This document shows, piece after piece, positions 7,823 through 14,674 of a stretch of 21,310 bases of DNA. Source of the DNA: Planctomycetaceae bacterium (lineage in GTDB: Bacteria; Planctomycetota; Planctomycetia; Pirellulales; Pirellulaceae); the NCBI GenBank assembly GCA_012965455.1, contig DTSG01000553.1, positions 1 through 21,310 on the forward strand. Direction: 5' to 3'. Within the stretch, counting starts at the first letter, position 1; every line of letters begins with the position of its first letter. The position numbers and the translations under genes were made by a program. Below the pieces are notes generated by a model. It searched no databases. It saw only the letters and a list, made by a program, of their open reading frames with translations, and was not told the DNA's origin.

Positions 7823-7866
7823 AAAACCGCTGGGATCCTTCTTAGTGAAACTAAGTGGCTGGGATC
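7823..7866 (-). terminator. Possible tRNA-Gln terminator with 9-base direct repeats
   Basis: Read on the minus strand, downstream of tRNA-Gln, there is a perfect 6-bp hairpin (CTTAGT TTC ACTAAG, 7841-7855) followed by GGATCCCAGCGG and a run of six T (complement of 7821-7826). The hairpin is not directly abutted by the T-run, so this is a non-standard terminator at best. The hairpin is flanked by a direct repeat of GCTGGGATC (plus strand 7829-7837 and 7858-7866). Confidence 0.35.
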
Positions 7867-7897
7867 TCAGGGGTTTTGTTTTGCATTCGAATATAAG

Positions 7898-7969
7898 CTA
7901 GCCCGCAGGGACTTGAACCCCGACAAACAGAACCAGAATCTGTTGTGCTACCAATTACACCACGGGCTA
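7898..7969 (-). tRNA. tRNA-Gln, anticodon CTG
   Basis: The minus strand folds into a complete 72-nt cloverleaf. The acceptor stem is TAGCCCG/CGGGCTA with T8 and G9, the D arm GTGT AATTGGTA GCAC, the anticodon arm ACAGA TTCTGGT TCTGT with anticodon CTG, a 4-base variable loop, and the T arm CGGGG TTCAAGT CCCTG. The T1-A72 pair and the discriminator base G73 are known identity features of bacterial glutamine tRNAs. CCA is not encoded, as CTT follows position 72 including the discriminator region. It is oriented like glyS, about 185 bases upstream of it. Confidence 0.95.
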
Positions 7970-7981
7970 TTTGTGCATCTC

Positions 7982-8009
7982 AGTTTATCTGCGCTTACCA
8001 GTTGGTCAA
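7982..8009 (-). promoter_or_regulatory. Probable promoter of tRNA-Gln
   Basis: On the minus strand TTGACC (complement of 8004-8009) is followed after 16 bases by TAAACT (complement of 7982-7987). Transcription would start around 7975, a few bases before the mature 5' end at 7969. The -35 is near consensus and the -10 matches four of six bases. Confidence 0.5.
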
Positions 8010-8090
8010 GAGGAAGACGTGTGGATATGCTTTTGAATCGGTGCTTAAGTTTTACTTCGTTTGCGTAGTATGCAATCGTTGTAGATGTCA

Positions 8091-8096
8091 TATAAT
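8091..8096 (+). promoter_or_regulatory. Consensus -10 box upstream of the FHA-PP2C gene
   Basis: A perfect TATAAT lies 37 bases before the ATG at 8133. No good -35 is found 16-18 bases upstream, so the promoter may depend on an activator or another sigma factor, or the match may be chance. Between it and the start codon the leader is purine-rich (AAAGGGTAGTAGAGAG), giving a loose ribosome binding site. Confidence 0.35.
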
Positions 8097-8132
8097 GGAA
8101 AACGTAAGTCGAAAGGGTAGTAGAGAGATTCA

Positions 8133-9797
8133 ATGGCATATTTGAAGGCGCAGAACGGTTCGCTCGCGGGACAACGATTTGAGTTGGATGAGGGGGAATC
8201 TATATTAGGCCGGTCTCCGGAATGTTCTATTCACGTGGAAGACTTCGCCGTGAGTCGGCAACACGCCAAGGTCCACAATAATGGTGTCGAATTTTTCATT
8301 GAAGATTTGAAAAGCCGCAACAAGACTTATCTCAACGATGTCATGTTAGGCGAAGGTCAACATCAATTACGCAACGGCGACCGCCTGAGTATCTGTGACG
8401 TCATCTTTAATTTCTATCAAGAATTTTCCTCGGGATTGTCCGACAGTCTCGATGGATCTCAAATTAGCGTCCTTTTCGATGGAGCAGAAACGAGCACGGG
8501 GACGATCATGTCCAAACTGGATGTCGGCTCTGGGCACGGACAGATTCAGCTCACAGCAAGCCCCGAAGTGAAGCTGTCAGCGCTACTTGAAATAACGCAG
8601 GCTTTGGGAAGAGCTTTGAGTTTGGGTGACGTTTTGCCAAGTGTCCTCGATGCGTTATTTAAGGTATTCATGCAGGCTGATCGAGCGTTTATTGGTCTGT
8701 TAGACGAATCTGGAACACTGGTACCTCGTTGGTCCAAGGCACGCCGAGAGGATGCCGCTGAGACGATCAGGATAAGCCGTACGATTGTTAACCGAGTGAT
8801 TGAGCTTAAGGAAGCAATTTTATCAGCCGATGCAGCTTCGGATCAGCAGTTTGATGCGAGCCAGAGTATTGCCGATTTTAAAATTCGATCGATGATGTGC
8901 GTGCCGTTGTTTGGTATAGGTGGTGAAGTGTTAGGCGTTCTGCAAGTGGATACTTTAGAACGCAATAAACAGTTCAACGATGGCGATCTTGAAGTGCTCG
9001 TAAGCGTGGCAACGCAAGCTGGGATTGCTTTGGATAACGCACGATTGCACGACGATGCCCTCGCACAACAAGCCATTCAAAAAGACCTTGAGCTTGCTCA
9101 GCAGGTTCAGCTTGGATTCTTGCCGAGTTCCGGTCCAGATATTGAACATTATACATTTTTTGATTACTATCGCGCTGCAAATCACATCGGTGGTGACTAT
9201 TACGACTATTTGGAACTTAAAAATGGAACGTTAGCCGTGATTGTGGCTGATGTGGTGGGTCACGGTGTCGCAGCTGCTCTGTTGATGTCCAAAGTTGCAG
9301 CGGAAACTAAGTTTTGTTTGGCGACTGAGCCGAATGCATCCGCAGCCATAAATCAACTCAATAACAATTTAAGTCGTTTAGGCCTTGATCGCTTTGTAAC
9401 ATTTTTGTTGGCAGTTCTGAATCCGGAAACGGATGAAGTGACGGTCGTTAACGCTGGTCATATGGCTCCAATTCATCGTCGAGCAGACGGGACAATTGAA
9501 TTGGTGGGAGAGGACCTCGCCAATATTCCAATCGGAATAATGGAAGACGTTGAGTATGAGAGCTTTACGTTTACGCTGCAGCCAGGCGATTCAATAACCA
9601 TGTATACGGATGGATTAAATGAAGCGGCTAATCCAGACGGGGAGTTGTTTACGATGGAGGCGATTGAGGAATTGGTGCGAGCGCATCAAGAGCCCGCCCA
9701 ACAACGGGGCGAGCGAATTCTCGAATCGATCACCACTTTCATGCAGGGCGAACAACCGGACGACGACATGTGTTTGGTTATCTTTGATCGAGACTAA
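8133..9797 (+). CDS. FHA-GAF-PP2C (SpoIIE/RsbU-type) serine/threonine phosphatase
   Basis: 554 residues in three domains. An FHA domain (about 1-95) has LGRSPECSIHVED, then SRQH (41-44) and SRNKTYLND (61-69), where the usual glycine of SxNGT is K64. A GAF domain (about 150-305) has MCVPLFGIGGEVLGVLQVD and ends in ATQAGIALDNARL. After a short linker helix (about 305-330) a PP2C-like domain of the SpoIIE/RsbU family runs from about 335 to 553; it shows metal-binding acidic motifs GGDYYDY (D355), VADVVGHG (D373) and the terminal PDDDMCLVIF (D543-D545). Such proteins dephosphorylate phosphoserine or phosphothreonine on targets such as anti-sigma-factor antagonists; the FHA domain binds phosphothreonine peptides and GAF senses a small ligand. 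No membrane segment is seen, so it is cytoplasmic. No kinase, anti-sigma or STAS gene is adjacent, so its target is unknown. Confidence 0.93.
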   Translation: MAYLKAQNGSLAGQRFELDEGESILGRSPECSIHVEDFAVSRQHAKVHNNGVEFFIEDLKSRNKTYLNDVMLGEGQHQLRNGDRLSICDVIFNFYQEFSSGLSDSLDGSQISVLFDGAETSTGTIMSKLDVGSGHGQIQLTASPEVKLSALLEITQALGRALSLGDVLPSVLDALFKVFMQADRAFIGLLDESGTLVPRWSKARREDAAETIRISRTIVNRVIELKEAILSADAASDQQFDASQSIADFKIRSMMCVPLFGIGGEVLGVLQVDTLERNKQFNDGDLEVLVSVATQAGIALDNARLHDDALAQQAIQKDLELAQQVQLGFLPSSGPDIEHYTFFDYYRAANHIGGDYYDYLELKNGTLAVIVADVVGHGVAAALLMSKVAAETKFCLATEPNASAAINQLNNNLSRLGLDRFVTFLLAVLNPETDEVTVVNAGHMAPIHRRADGTIELVGEDLANIPIGIMEDVEYESFTFTLQPGDSITMYTDGLNEAANPDGELFTMEAIEELVRAHQEPAQQRGERILESITTFMQGEQPDDDMCLVIFDRD

Positions 9798-9818
9798 TTT
9801 CACTCGCTGTGCCTACTG

Positions 9819-9845
9819 TTGAATTGAATTGTGCTTTGGTATACT
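9819..9845 (+). promoter_or_regulatory. Possible purC promoter
   Basis: TTGAAT at 9819-9824 and TATACT at 9840-9845 are separated by 15 bases, slightly short for a sigma-70-type promoter. The predicted start near 9852 leaves a leader of about 65 bases before the purC ATG. Confidence 0.3.
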
Positions 9846-9900
9846 TGCCCCGCAGGCCTGCAATCATAGAACCTACATATCACTAGAAACTACTAGGCCG

Positions 9901-9906
9901 AAAGGA
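9901..9906 (+). promoter_or_regulatory. Shine-Dalgarno sequence setting the purC start
   Basis: AAAGGA lies nine bases before the ATG at 9916 and is the reason for choosing that start over the in-frame TTG at 9829, which has no ribosome binding site and would add 29 residues lacking any PurC similarity. Confidence 0.7.
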
Positions 9907-9915
9907 ATTGCTGCG

Positions 9916-10803
9916 ATGAGCGACCCTGTTTTGGAAACTAATATTACTGGAATGACACCACGCCGCGGAAAAGTTCGCGATATGTATGATCTTGGTGATT
10001 CTCTGCTGATGATTAGTACAGATCGCATTAGTGCTTTTGATTGGGTATTACCATCGGGGATTCCGGACAAAGGTCGAGTGTTGACAACGATTAGTGAATT
10101 CTGGTTTGAGAAGCTTGGCATTGCGAATCATCTATTGACGATGGACTTAACGACCATTAGTTTGCCGGAAGATACGGATATTGAGTCCTTAACAGGTCGC
10201 AGTATGGTCGTCAAAAAATGTGACGTCGTACCGATTGAATGTGTTGTCCGCGGTTATTTAGTTGGCTCGGGTTGGAAGGAATATCAAGAGTCCGGCACGG
10301 TATGTGGAATTGAATTACCACCGGGCTTGCAGCAAGCATCGCAGTTAGAAACTCCCATTTTTACTCCGGCTACGAAAGAAGAATCGGGCCACGACATCAA
10401 TATCTCTTTCGAGACGATGGTTGATATTGTGGGAGAGGATACCGCCACTGAATTGCGTGATCGCAGCATGGCGATTTACCAACAAGGCGCTGAGTATGCC
10501 CGTGAACGAGGCGTTATTATTGCGGACACAAAATTTGAATGGGGCTGGTTTGAAGGAGAATTGATTCTGATCGACGAAGTGTTGACCCCCGATAGTTCAC
10601 GTTTCTGGCCGGCTGAAACCTATCGTGTCGGCGAATCTCCTCGGTCCTTTGATAAGCAATTTGTCCGCGATTGGTTGGAAACAACGGATTGGGATAAAAA
10701 CAGCCCTGCTCCGTCTTTGCCAGACGACATCGTTATGAACACTCGGGCAAAATATATCGAGGCTTATGAAGTCATTTCGGGGCGCGAATTTCCTTGGAAA
10801 TAG
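9916..10803 (+). CDS. purC: Phosphoribosylaminoimidazole-succinocarboxamide (SAICAR) synthase
   Basis: 295 residues, in the length range of long-form bacterial and yeast-like SAICAR synthases. Motifs in order: RGKVRDMYDLGD near residue 17, STDRISAFDWVLPSGIPDKG near 34, the ECVVRGYLVGSGWKEY region near 110, DTKFEWGWFEG near 203 and LIDEVLTPDSSRFWP near 216. It is a cytoplasmic enzyme that joins CAIR and aspartate with ATP hydrolysis to give SAICAR, the eighth step of de novo purine synthesis. No other pur gene is close, so it is probably a single-gene transcript with its own promoter in the 118-base gap behind the phosphatase gene. An open frame continues upstream to a TTG at 9829 but the residues there do not resemble the family. 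Confidence 0.96.
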   Translation: MSDPVLETNITGMTPRRGKVRDMYDLGDSLLMISTDRISAFDWVLPSGIPDKGRVLTTISEFWFEKLGIANHLLTMDLTTISLPEDTDIESLTGRSMVVKKCDVVPIECVVRGYLVGSGWKEYQESGTVCGIELPPGLQQASQLETPIFTPATKEESGHDINISFETMVDIVGEDTATELRDRSMAIYQQGAEYARERGVIIADTKFEWGWFEGELILIDEVLTPDSSRFWPAETYRVGESPRSFDKQFVRDWLETTDWDKNSPAPSLPDDIVMNTRAKYIEAYEVISGREFPWK

Positions 10804-10882
10804 TCGCCCGCTTCAGACGTCGATGGCGCAGTAACCGTGAACTACAATTGTGCAAGTAGCGAATTTTAATTGTTGCCTGTAG

Positions 10883-10936
10883 CTCGCTTGGTAATTAAGC
10901 TGAACGGTTTAATACCTCACATGTAATTCAAGCGAG
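10883..10936 (+). promoter_or_regulatory. Inverted repeat in the leader, masking the ribosome binding site of the DUF1080 gene
   Basis: CTCGCTTG (10883-10890) and CAAGCGAG (10929-10936) are perfectly complementary over 8 bases around a 38-base loop. The 3' arm ends six bases before the ATG at 10943 and contains the only purine-rich segment (GCGAG) that could act as ribosome binding site. In RNA the stem would hide it; in DNA it could be an operator. No known riboswitch was recognised in the loop. Confidence 0.35.
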
Positions 10937-10942
10937 AAAACG

Positions 10943-11938
10943 ATGCGTGCTATTCCTGTTACTTGTTCCCTAGTTGTTTATCTATTGGCTGCCATTGCTG
11001 GGGGTCAAGAGCGAGTTGCTTTTACGGACATTGAACAGGCCGGCGCGGATTATTCGTTTCAGGGCGAATATCAGGGCGTCGTGCGATTTGGGGGGAGGCC
11101 GGTTAAATCAAAGGCTGGTTTGCAAGTTATTGCTTTAGGCAACGGCAAGTTTCGCGGGAATCTGCTAGCTGGCGGATTGGCTGGAGCTGGATGGGACAAC
11201 GCAACACAAATTGAGCTAAACGGGGTTCGGTCCAGGGAACAACTTACACTTAGTGGTGATATATTCACGGTTTTGATCGAGGCGGGTGTTGCCAACGTTA
11301 CGTCGACACACTCCCACAGTAAATCATGGGGGCGACTCAAACGCGTTGTTCGACAGAGCGTAACCATGGGGATGCCGGCTCCGAAAGAGGCTGTTGTTTT
11401 GTTTGCTGGAGAAGCGACGGAGCAATTGGTTGATGCCCGTATTACAGACGAAGGCTTGCTGATGGAAGGCGTGTTAACTCGACCAGTCGTCACTGATTTT
11501 CGTTTGCATTTGGAATTTCGCACTCCGTTTATGCCAAATTCGGTAGGGCAAGCCAGAGGTAATTCGGGAGTTTATATCCAACAGCGGTACGAAGTTCAAG
11601 TGCTGGATTCGTTTGGCTTAGCAGGAGTTCACAATGAATGCGGCGGCATTTACCGTCAACGCCCACCTCAGATGAACATGGCGTTGCCCCCATTAGTTTG
11701 GCAAACCTATGATATTTACTTTCGAGCTGCGCGATTTTCAGATGCGGATAAAAAAACGGAAAACGCTCGAATTACGATTTACCACAATGGCGTTGCGATT
11801 CACAGTAACTATGAATTGACATCGAAAACGGGAGCGGGAAAACCAGAAGGCCCACAAGCGATGCCGATATTGTTGCAGAATCACAGAGACCCCGTTAGAT
11901 TTCGAAACTTCTGGTTGTATCACTTACCTACGCCATAG
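10943..11938 (+). CDS. Secreted DUF1080 (3-keto-disaccharide hydrolase / LamG-like) protein
   Basis: 331 residues. Residues 1 to about 21 are a signal peptide (hydrophobic CSLVVYLLAAIAGG then QERV). Residues 22-150 form an N-terminal region with FQGEYQGVVRFGG and KFRGNLLAGGLAGAGWD, often seen in planctomycete members but without a function I can name. Residues about 155-331 form the DUF1080 jelly-roll: DFRLHLEFRTPFMP, then RGNSGVYIQQRYEVQVLDSF near 203, NECGGIYRQRPPQMN near 227, WQTYDIYFRAARF near 249, ITIYHNGVAIHSNYEL and a final LLQNHRDPVRFRNFWL. The family (PF06439) is reported as 3-keto-disaccharide hydrolases and glycan-binding proteins and is hugely expanded in planctomycetes. The protein is probably periplasmic or exported. 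It is followed by a GH10-like gene, which may suggest a shared link to glycans, but the 218-base gap argues against a tight operon. Confidence 0.88.
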   Translation: MRAIPVTCSLVVYLLAAIAGGQERVAFTDIEQAGADYSFQGEYQGVVRFGGRPVKSKAGLQVIALGNGKFRGNLLAGGLAGAGWDNATQIELNGVRSREQLTLSGDIFTVLIEAGVANVTSTHSHSKSWGRLKRVVRQSVTMGMPAPKEAVVLFAGEATEQLVDARITDEGLLMEGVLTRPVVTDFRLHLEFRTPFMPNSVGQARGNSGVYIQQRYEVQVLDSFGLAGVHNECGGIYRQRPPQMNMALPPLVWQTYDIYFRAARFSDADKKTENARITIYHNGVAIHSNYELTSKTGAGKPEGPQAMPILLQNHRDPVRFRNFWLYHLPTP

Positions 11939-11980
11939 ACGCGATTGCGGAGAAGAGACTTTTCTGGTTTCATCTTTACG

Positions 11981-11995
11981 CCTAGAGGGCGTTCG
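11981..11995. other. Small hairpin downstream of the DUF1080 gene
   Basis: ACGCC TAGAG GGCGT is a perfect 5-bp stem about 43 bases after the stop codon. No U-run follows, so it is only a weak candidate for transcript end processing or termination. Confidence 0.25.
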
Positions 11996-12156
11996 CATGA
12001 ATTGCGGGTTTGGCTTTTCAATGGTAAAATCACTACTTTTAGTCCTCGTTTCGACACTAAAGATCACCCAGATCATTGATCGCGCCAATGACGATTGCTG
12101 GGAGTAAAATGGTGTGAGAGGGGGATGTTTTTTTCCTCGAACGTGGTATTGGTCAA

Positions 12157-13638
12157 ATGGGCCAGATTCGCTTTCATACATCTTATGTGACCGACGCCGA
12201 GCAACAGCGCTTGCGGCGCTGCTATATGGTGGGCATGGAGGGCATTGCTTGGGAACGCGAATTGCGTATTTCTGAAAAGATGCTGGTTATTGATCGTTCC
12301 ACTCACGAATCCGGTAAGCTATTCGTCCCGTGGTTACGAGCGGACGGTGTTGAGGTCATGCTTTCGACTAGCAATCTACGGGAACAAGAAGCGGAATATC
12401 ATCTCGAAGTCGAGTTGGCACGTGGGACTCTAAATCGCTTGAGAAATTACTTGGCTGACCGCGATCAGTTTTTCGAGCTTTCTGCTGCTTACCAATCTTT
12501 GCTGGATCAAGCGCAGCAGTTTTTTTTAAACGCTGTGTTGTCGACCAACGATCCGGAAATTAGTCAACGCAATGCCGCGGATTCTTTAGAAAAAGCACTG
12601 GAGTTGATTGAACTTGTGTTGCTGGAGGATGCAGGGCATGCTGTTGAAGTTCGTTATCAAGCCGGTGGGATAAAGCCTCTAATAGGTATTGAGATGCCGG
12701 TCGTGCCAGAATCGGAGCAGTCGCAGCAGCAAATTGATGAAACCTTCAATACAGTAACAATTCCGTTTAATTGGCGAGCGTTGTCACCCGACACGGACAA
12801 ATTTAATTTTGATGAAATCGATGGCCCACTGCATTGGGCTTGGCAACATGATAAAAAAATCATTGCTGGACCACTGGTGCGATTGACGGACGAGTCGATC
12901 CCAGAATGGATGTATCTATGGGAAAGTGATTTTACGGCATTTCAAAACTACCTCATGAATTACGTGAGTGAAGTTATTCAACGCTATAAAGGTCGGGTGC
13001 ATGTCTGGCATTGCGCAGCCGGACTAAATTCGACGACGGGTTTGAGATTCTCTGAAGAACAAGTCGTACGAATTGCCGTGGATGTTGTAGAGGCCATTCG
13101 ACGCATTGATGTCAAAACACCAATTGTGATGAGTTTTGACATGCCTTGGGGCGGATATGCCGCGGATCGTCGAACCGATCTGTCGCCGCTGCAATTTGCG
13201 GAGGCTCTAGTCCGCGGAGATATCGGATTAAATGGAATTGGGTTGGAGTTGAATTTTGGCGACGGACCAAATGATTGTGGGTTGTATGACTGTTTAGCAA
13301 TCAATGCTTTGATGAATCGTTGGTCTCAATTGCAACTCCCATTGGTCTTAAGTATTTCGACGGAGAATAAACATATGTTGCCGGGCGCAGTCGACTATGA
13401 TCTGGGTGATAGCGACGATTTGGATGATTCCGTTGATAGCCTCGGTGCCGGTTTAGGCTCGTATGAAGTCGCCAATTTATTGATGGTACTTGCCAGTCAG
13501 GGTGCGACGCAAGCAATTCTCTGGAATCAGCTAAGTGATACACCTGATCGCCGAGCGGGACTTTATACCGGCGACGGACAATCCAAATCGCTGATTAACG
13601 ACATCCAACGATTGTGCAAAGAACAATTGGGGATTTAG
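12157..13638 (+). CDS. GH10 (endo-1,4-beta-xylanase-like) family protein lacking both catalytic glutamates
   Basis: 493 residues with no signal peptide. Residues 1 to about 170 form an N-terminal region with SGKLFVPWLRADG near 50 and a helical stretch (ELARGTLNRLRNYL). The rest resembles a GH10 TIM barrel: FNTVTIPFNWRALSPDTDKF near 203, HWAWQHDKKIIAGPLV, IPEWM, YKGRVHVWHC near 278, GLNGIGLELNF, and AILWNQLSDTPDRRAGLY near 455 matching the family's C-terminal 'W-G-x-x-D' strand. In active xylanases the acid/base Glu sits in WDVVNE; here the same place reads WHCAAG (W284-G289). The nucleophile Glu of PIHITELD is replaced in PLVLSIST (P395-T402; I400 at the Glu position). A hydrolase activity is therefore doubtful; it may bind a carbohydrate or have another cytoplasmic role. 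Proteins of this kind are usually annotated as xylanases in planctomycetes. Confidence 0.8.
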   Translation: MGQIRFHTSYVTDAEQQRLRRCYMVGMEGIAWERELRISEKMLVIDRSTHESGKLFVPWLRADGVEVMLSTSNLREQEAEYHLEVELARGTLNRLRNYLADRDQFFELSAAYQSLLDQAQQFFLNAVLSTNDPEISQRNAADSLEKALELIELVLLEDAGHAVEVRYQAGGIKPLIGIEMPVVPESEQSQQQIDETFNTVTIPFNWRALSPDTDKFNFDEIDGPLHWAWQHDKKIIAGPLVRLTDESIPEWMYLWESDFTAFQNYLMNYVSEVIQRYKGRVHVWHCAAGLNSTTGLRFSEEQVVRIAVDVVEAIRRIDVKTPIVMSFDMPWGGYAADRRTDLSPLQFAEALVRGDIGLNGIGLELNFGDGPNDCGLYDCLAINALMNRWSQLQLPLVLSISTENKHMLPGAVDYDLGDSDDLDDSVDSLGAGLGSYEVANLLMVLASQGATQAILWNQLSDTPDRRAGLYTGDGQSKSLINDIQRLCKEQLGI

Positions 13639-13801
13639 GCTGTGGGTGTAGCTGGCAATTGTTGCATTCGTGTAAATTTGTGGGAACTGTAAAAACTAAC
13701 AGTCACGGGCAGTTTATTTTGCCGATAGCACTGGAGTTATTTGATAGGTGCTGGCATAATCTGCTCGAGTCGAAACAAACGTTGTCTTCCTCAAAGGTCT
13801 T

Positions 13802-14638
13802 ATGGAAAATCTCACGAACAACCCGGTTGCGATAGCTGATTTGCAATGTGGTACGGATCAGCCGTTGCTGCTAATTGCGGGTCCCTGTGTGATGGAAACG
13901 GCGGATGCTACCCGACGGATTGCCGATGTGTTGCAAGATGCCATGGCTGACCTACCTGTGCAGTTAGTGTTTAAGGCATCTTTTGACAAAGCGAATCGAA
14001 CGAGTATTCATTCGTTTCGCGGCCTTGGTTTAGATGCTGGCTTGGATATTTTAGATCGTATTGTTCAGGAAACCGGCTTGCCTGTGACAACGGATATTCA
14101 CGAAGCAAGTCAAGCAGCTGCGGTAGCCGATGTTTGTGCAATCCTGCAGATCCCTGCCTTTCTCGCTCGACAAACCGACCTGCTGATTGCCGCTGCGCAA
14201 ACCGGAAAACCAGTCAATGTCAAAAAAGGACAGTTTTTATCACCCGGCGACATGTCAAACGTGATCACCAAACTGACGCAAAGTGGCTGTAATGACGTGT
14301 TGTTATGTGAACGTGGTACATTTTTTGGTTATGGACAATTAGTCAACGATATGCGAAGTTTGCCACAGATGCAACAATTTGGGGTGCCAGTTATCTTTGA
14401 CGCAACGCACAGTGTACAGCAACCTGGCGGGCAAGGCGAAACCACTGGTGGGCAGCGAGAAATGGTCGAACCACTTGCCCGTGCTGCCGTAGCAATGGGA
14501 GTAGACGGTCTGTTTATTGAAACACACCCAGACCCCGACCAATCACCGAGCGATGGCCCTAACATGATCCCACTAAATGGTATGAAAACTCTGCTGCAAC
14601 GGCTCACCAAGATTCGTGCATGTGTCGATACCTTATAA
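13802..14638 (+). CDS. kdsA: 3-deoxy-8-phosphooctulonate (KDO-8-phosphate) synthase, metal-dependent class
   Basis: 278 residues, full length. Motifs: LLIAGPCVMET (25-33), FKASFDKANRTSIHSFRGLG near 58-77, NVKKGQFLSPGDM near 140, LLCERGTFFGYGQLVNDMR near 163, VIFDATHSVQQPGG (H203) and IETHPDPDQSPSDGPNMIPL (E240, D251). The cytoplasmic enzyme condenses phosphoenolpyruvate with arabinose 5-phosphate to make KDO-8-phosphate for LPS inner core. C29, H203, E240 and D251 have exactly the spacing of the four metal ligands of the Aquifex aeolicus enzyme (C11, H185, E222, D233), so this is the metal-dependent type; the metal-free E. coli type has Asn in place of the first Cys. AAAGG lies four bases before the ATG. 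The gene indicates an LPS-type envelope. It lies 36 bases before the lipoprotein gene. Confidence 0.96.
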   Translation: MENLTNNPVAIADLQCGTDQPLLLIAGPCVMETADATRRIADVLQDAMADLPVQLVFKASFDKANRTSIHSFRGLGLDAGLDILDRIVQETGLPVTTDIHEASQAAAVADVCAILQIPAFLARQTDLLIAAAQTGKPVNVKKGQFLSPGDMSNVITKLTQSGCNDVLLCERGTFFGYGQLVNDMRSLPQMQQFGVPVIFDATHSVQQPGGQGETTGGQREMVEPLARAAVAMGVDGLFIETHPDPDQSPSDGPNMIPLNGMKTLLQRLTKIRACVDTL

Positions 14639-14674
14639 AGGTACTGACGCCAATACTTCCGATTTGGAAATTCT

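Noticed and set aside
7805..8145. Plus-strand frames crossing the tRNA-Gln locus
   Set aside because: They run antisense through a complete tRNA and show no recognisable protein sequence.
9829..9915. In-frame extension of purC starting at a TTG
   Set aside because: The 29 extra residues do not resemble SAICAR synthases, and AAAGGA before the ATG at 9916 gives a clear better start.
13614..13835. 73-residue frame bridging the GH10-like gene and kdsA
   Set aside because: It overlaps both genes out of frame and lacks a ribosome binding site or recognisable motif.
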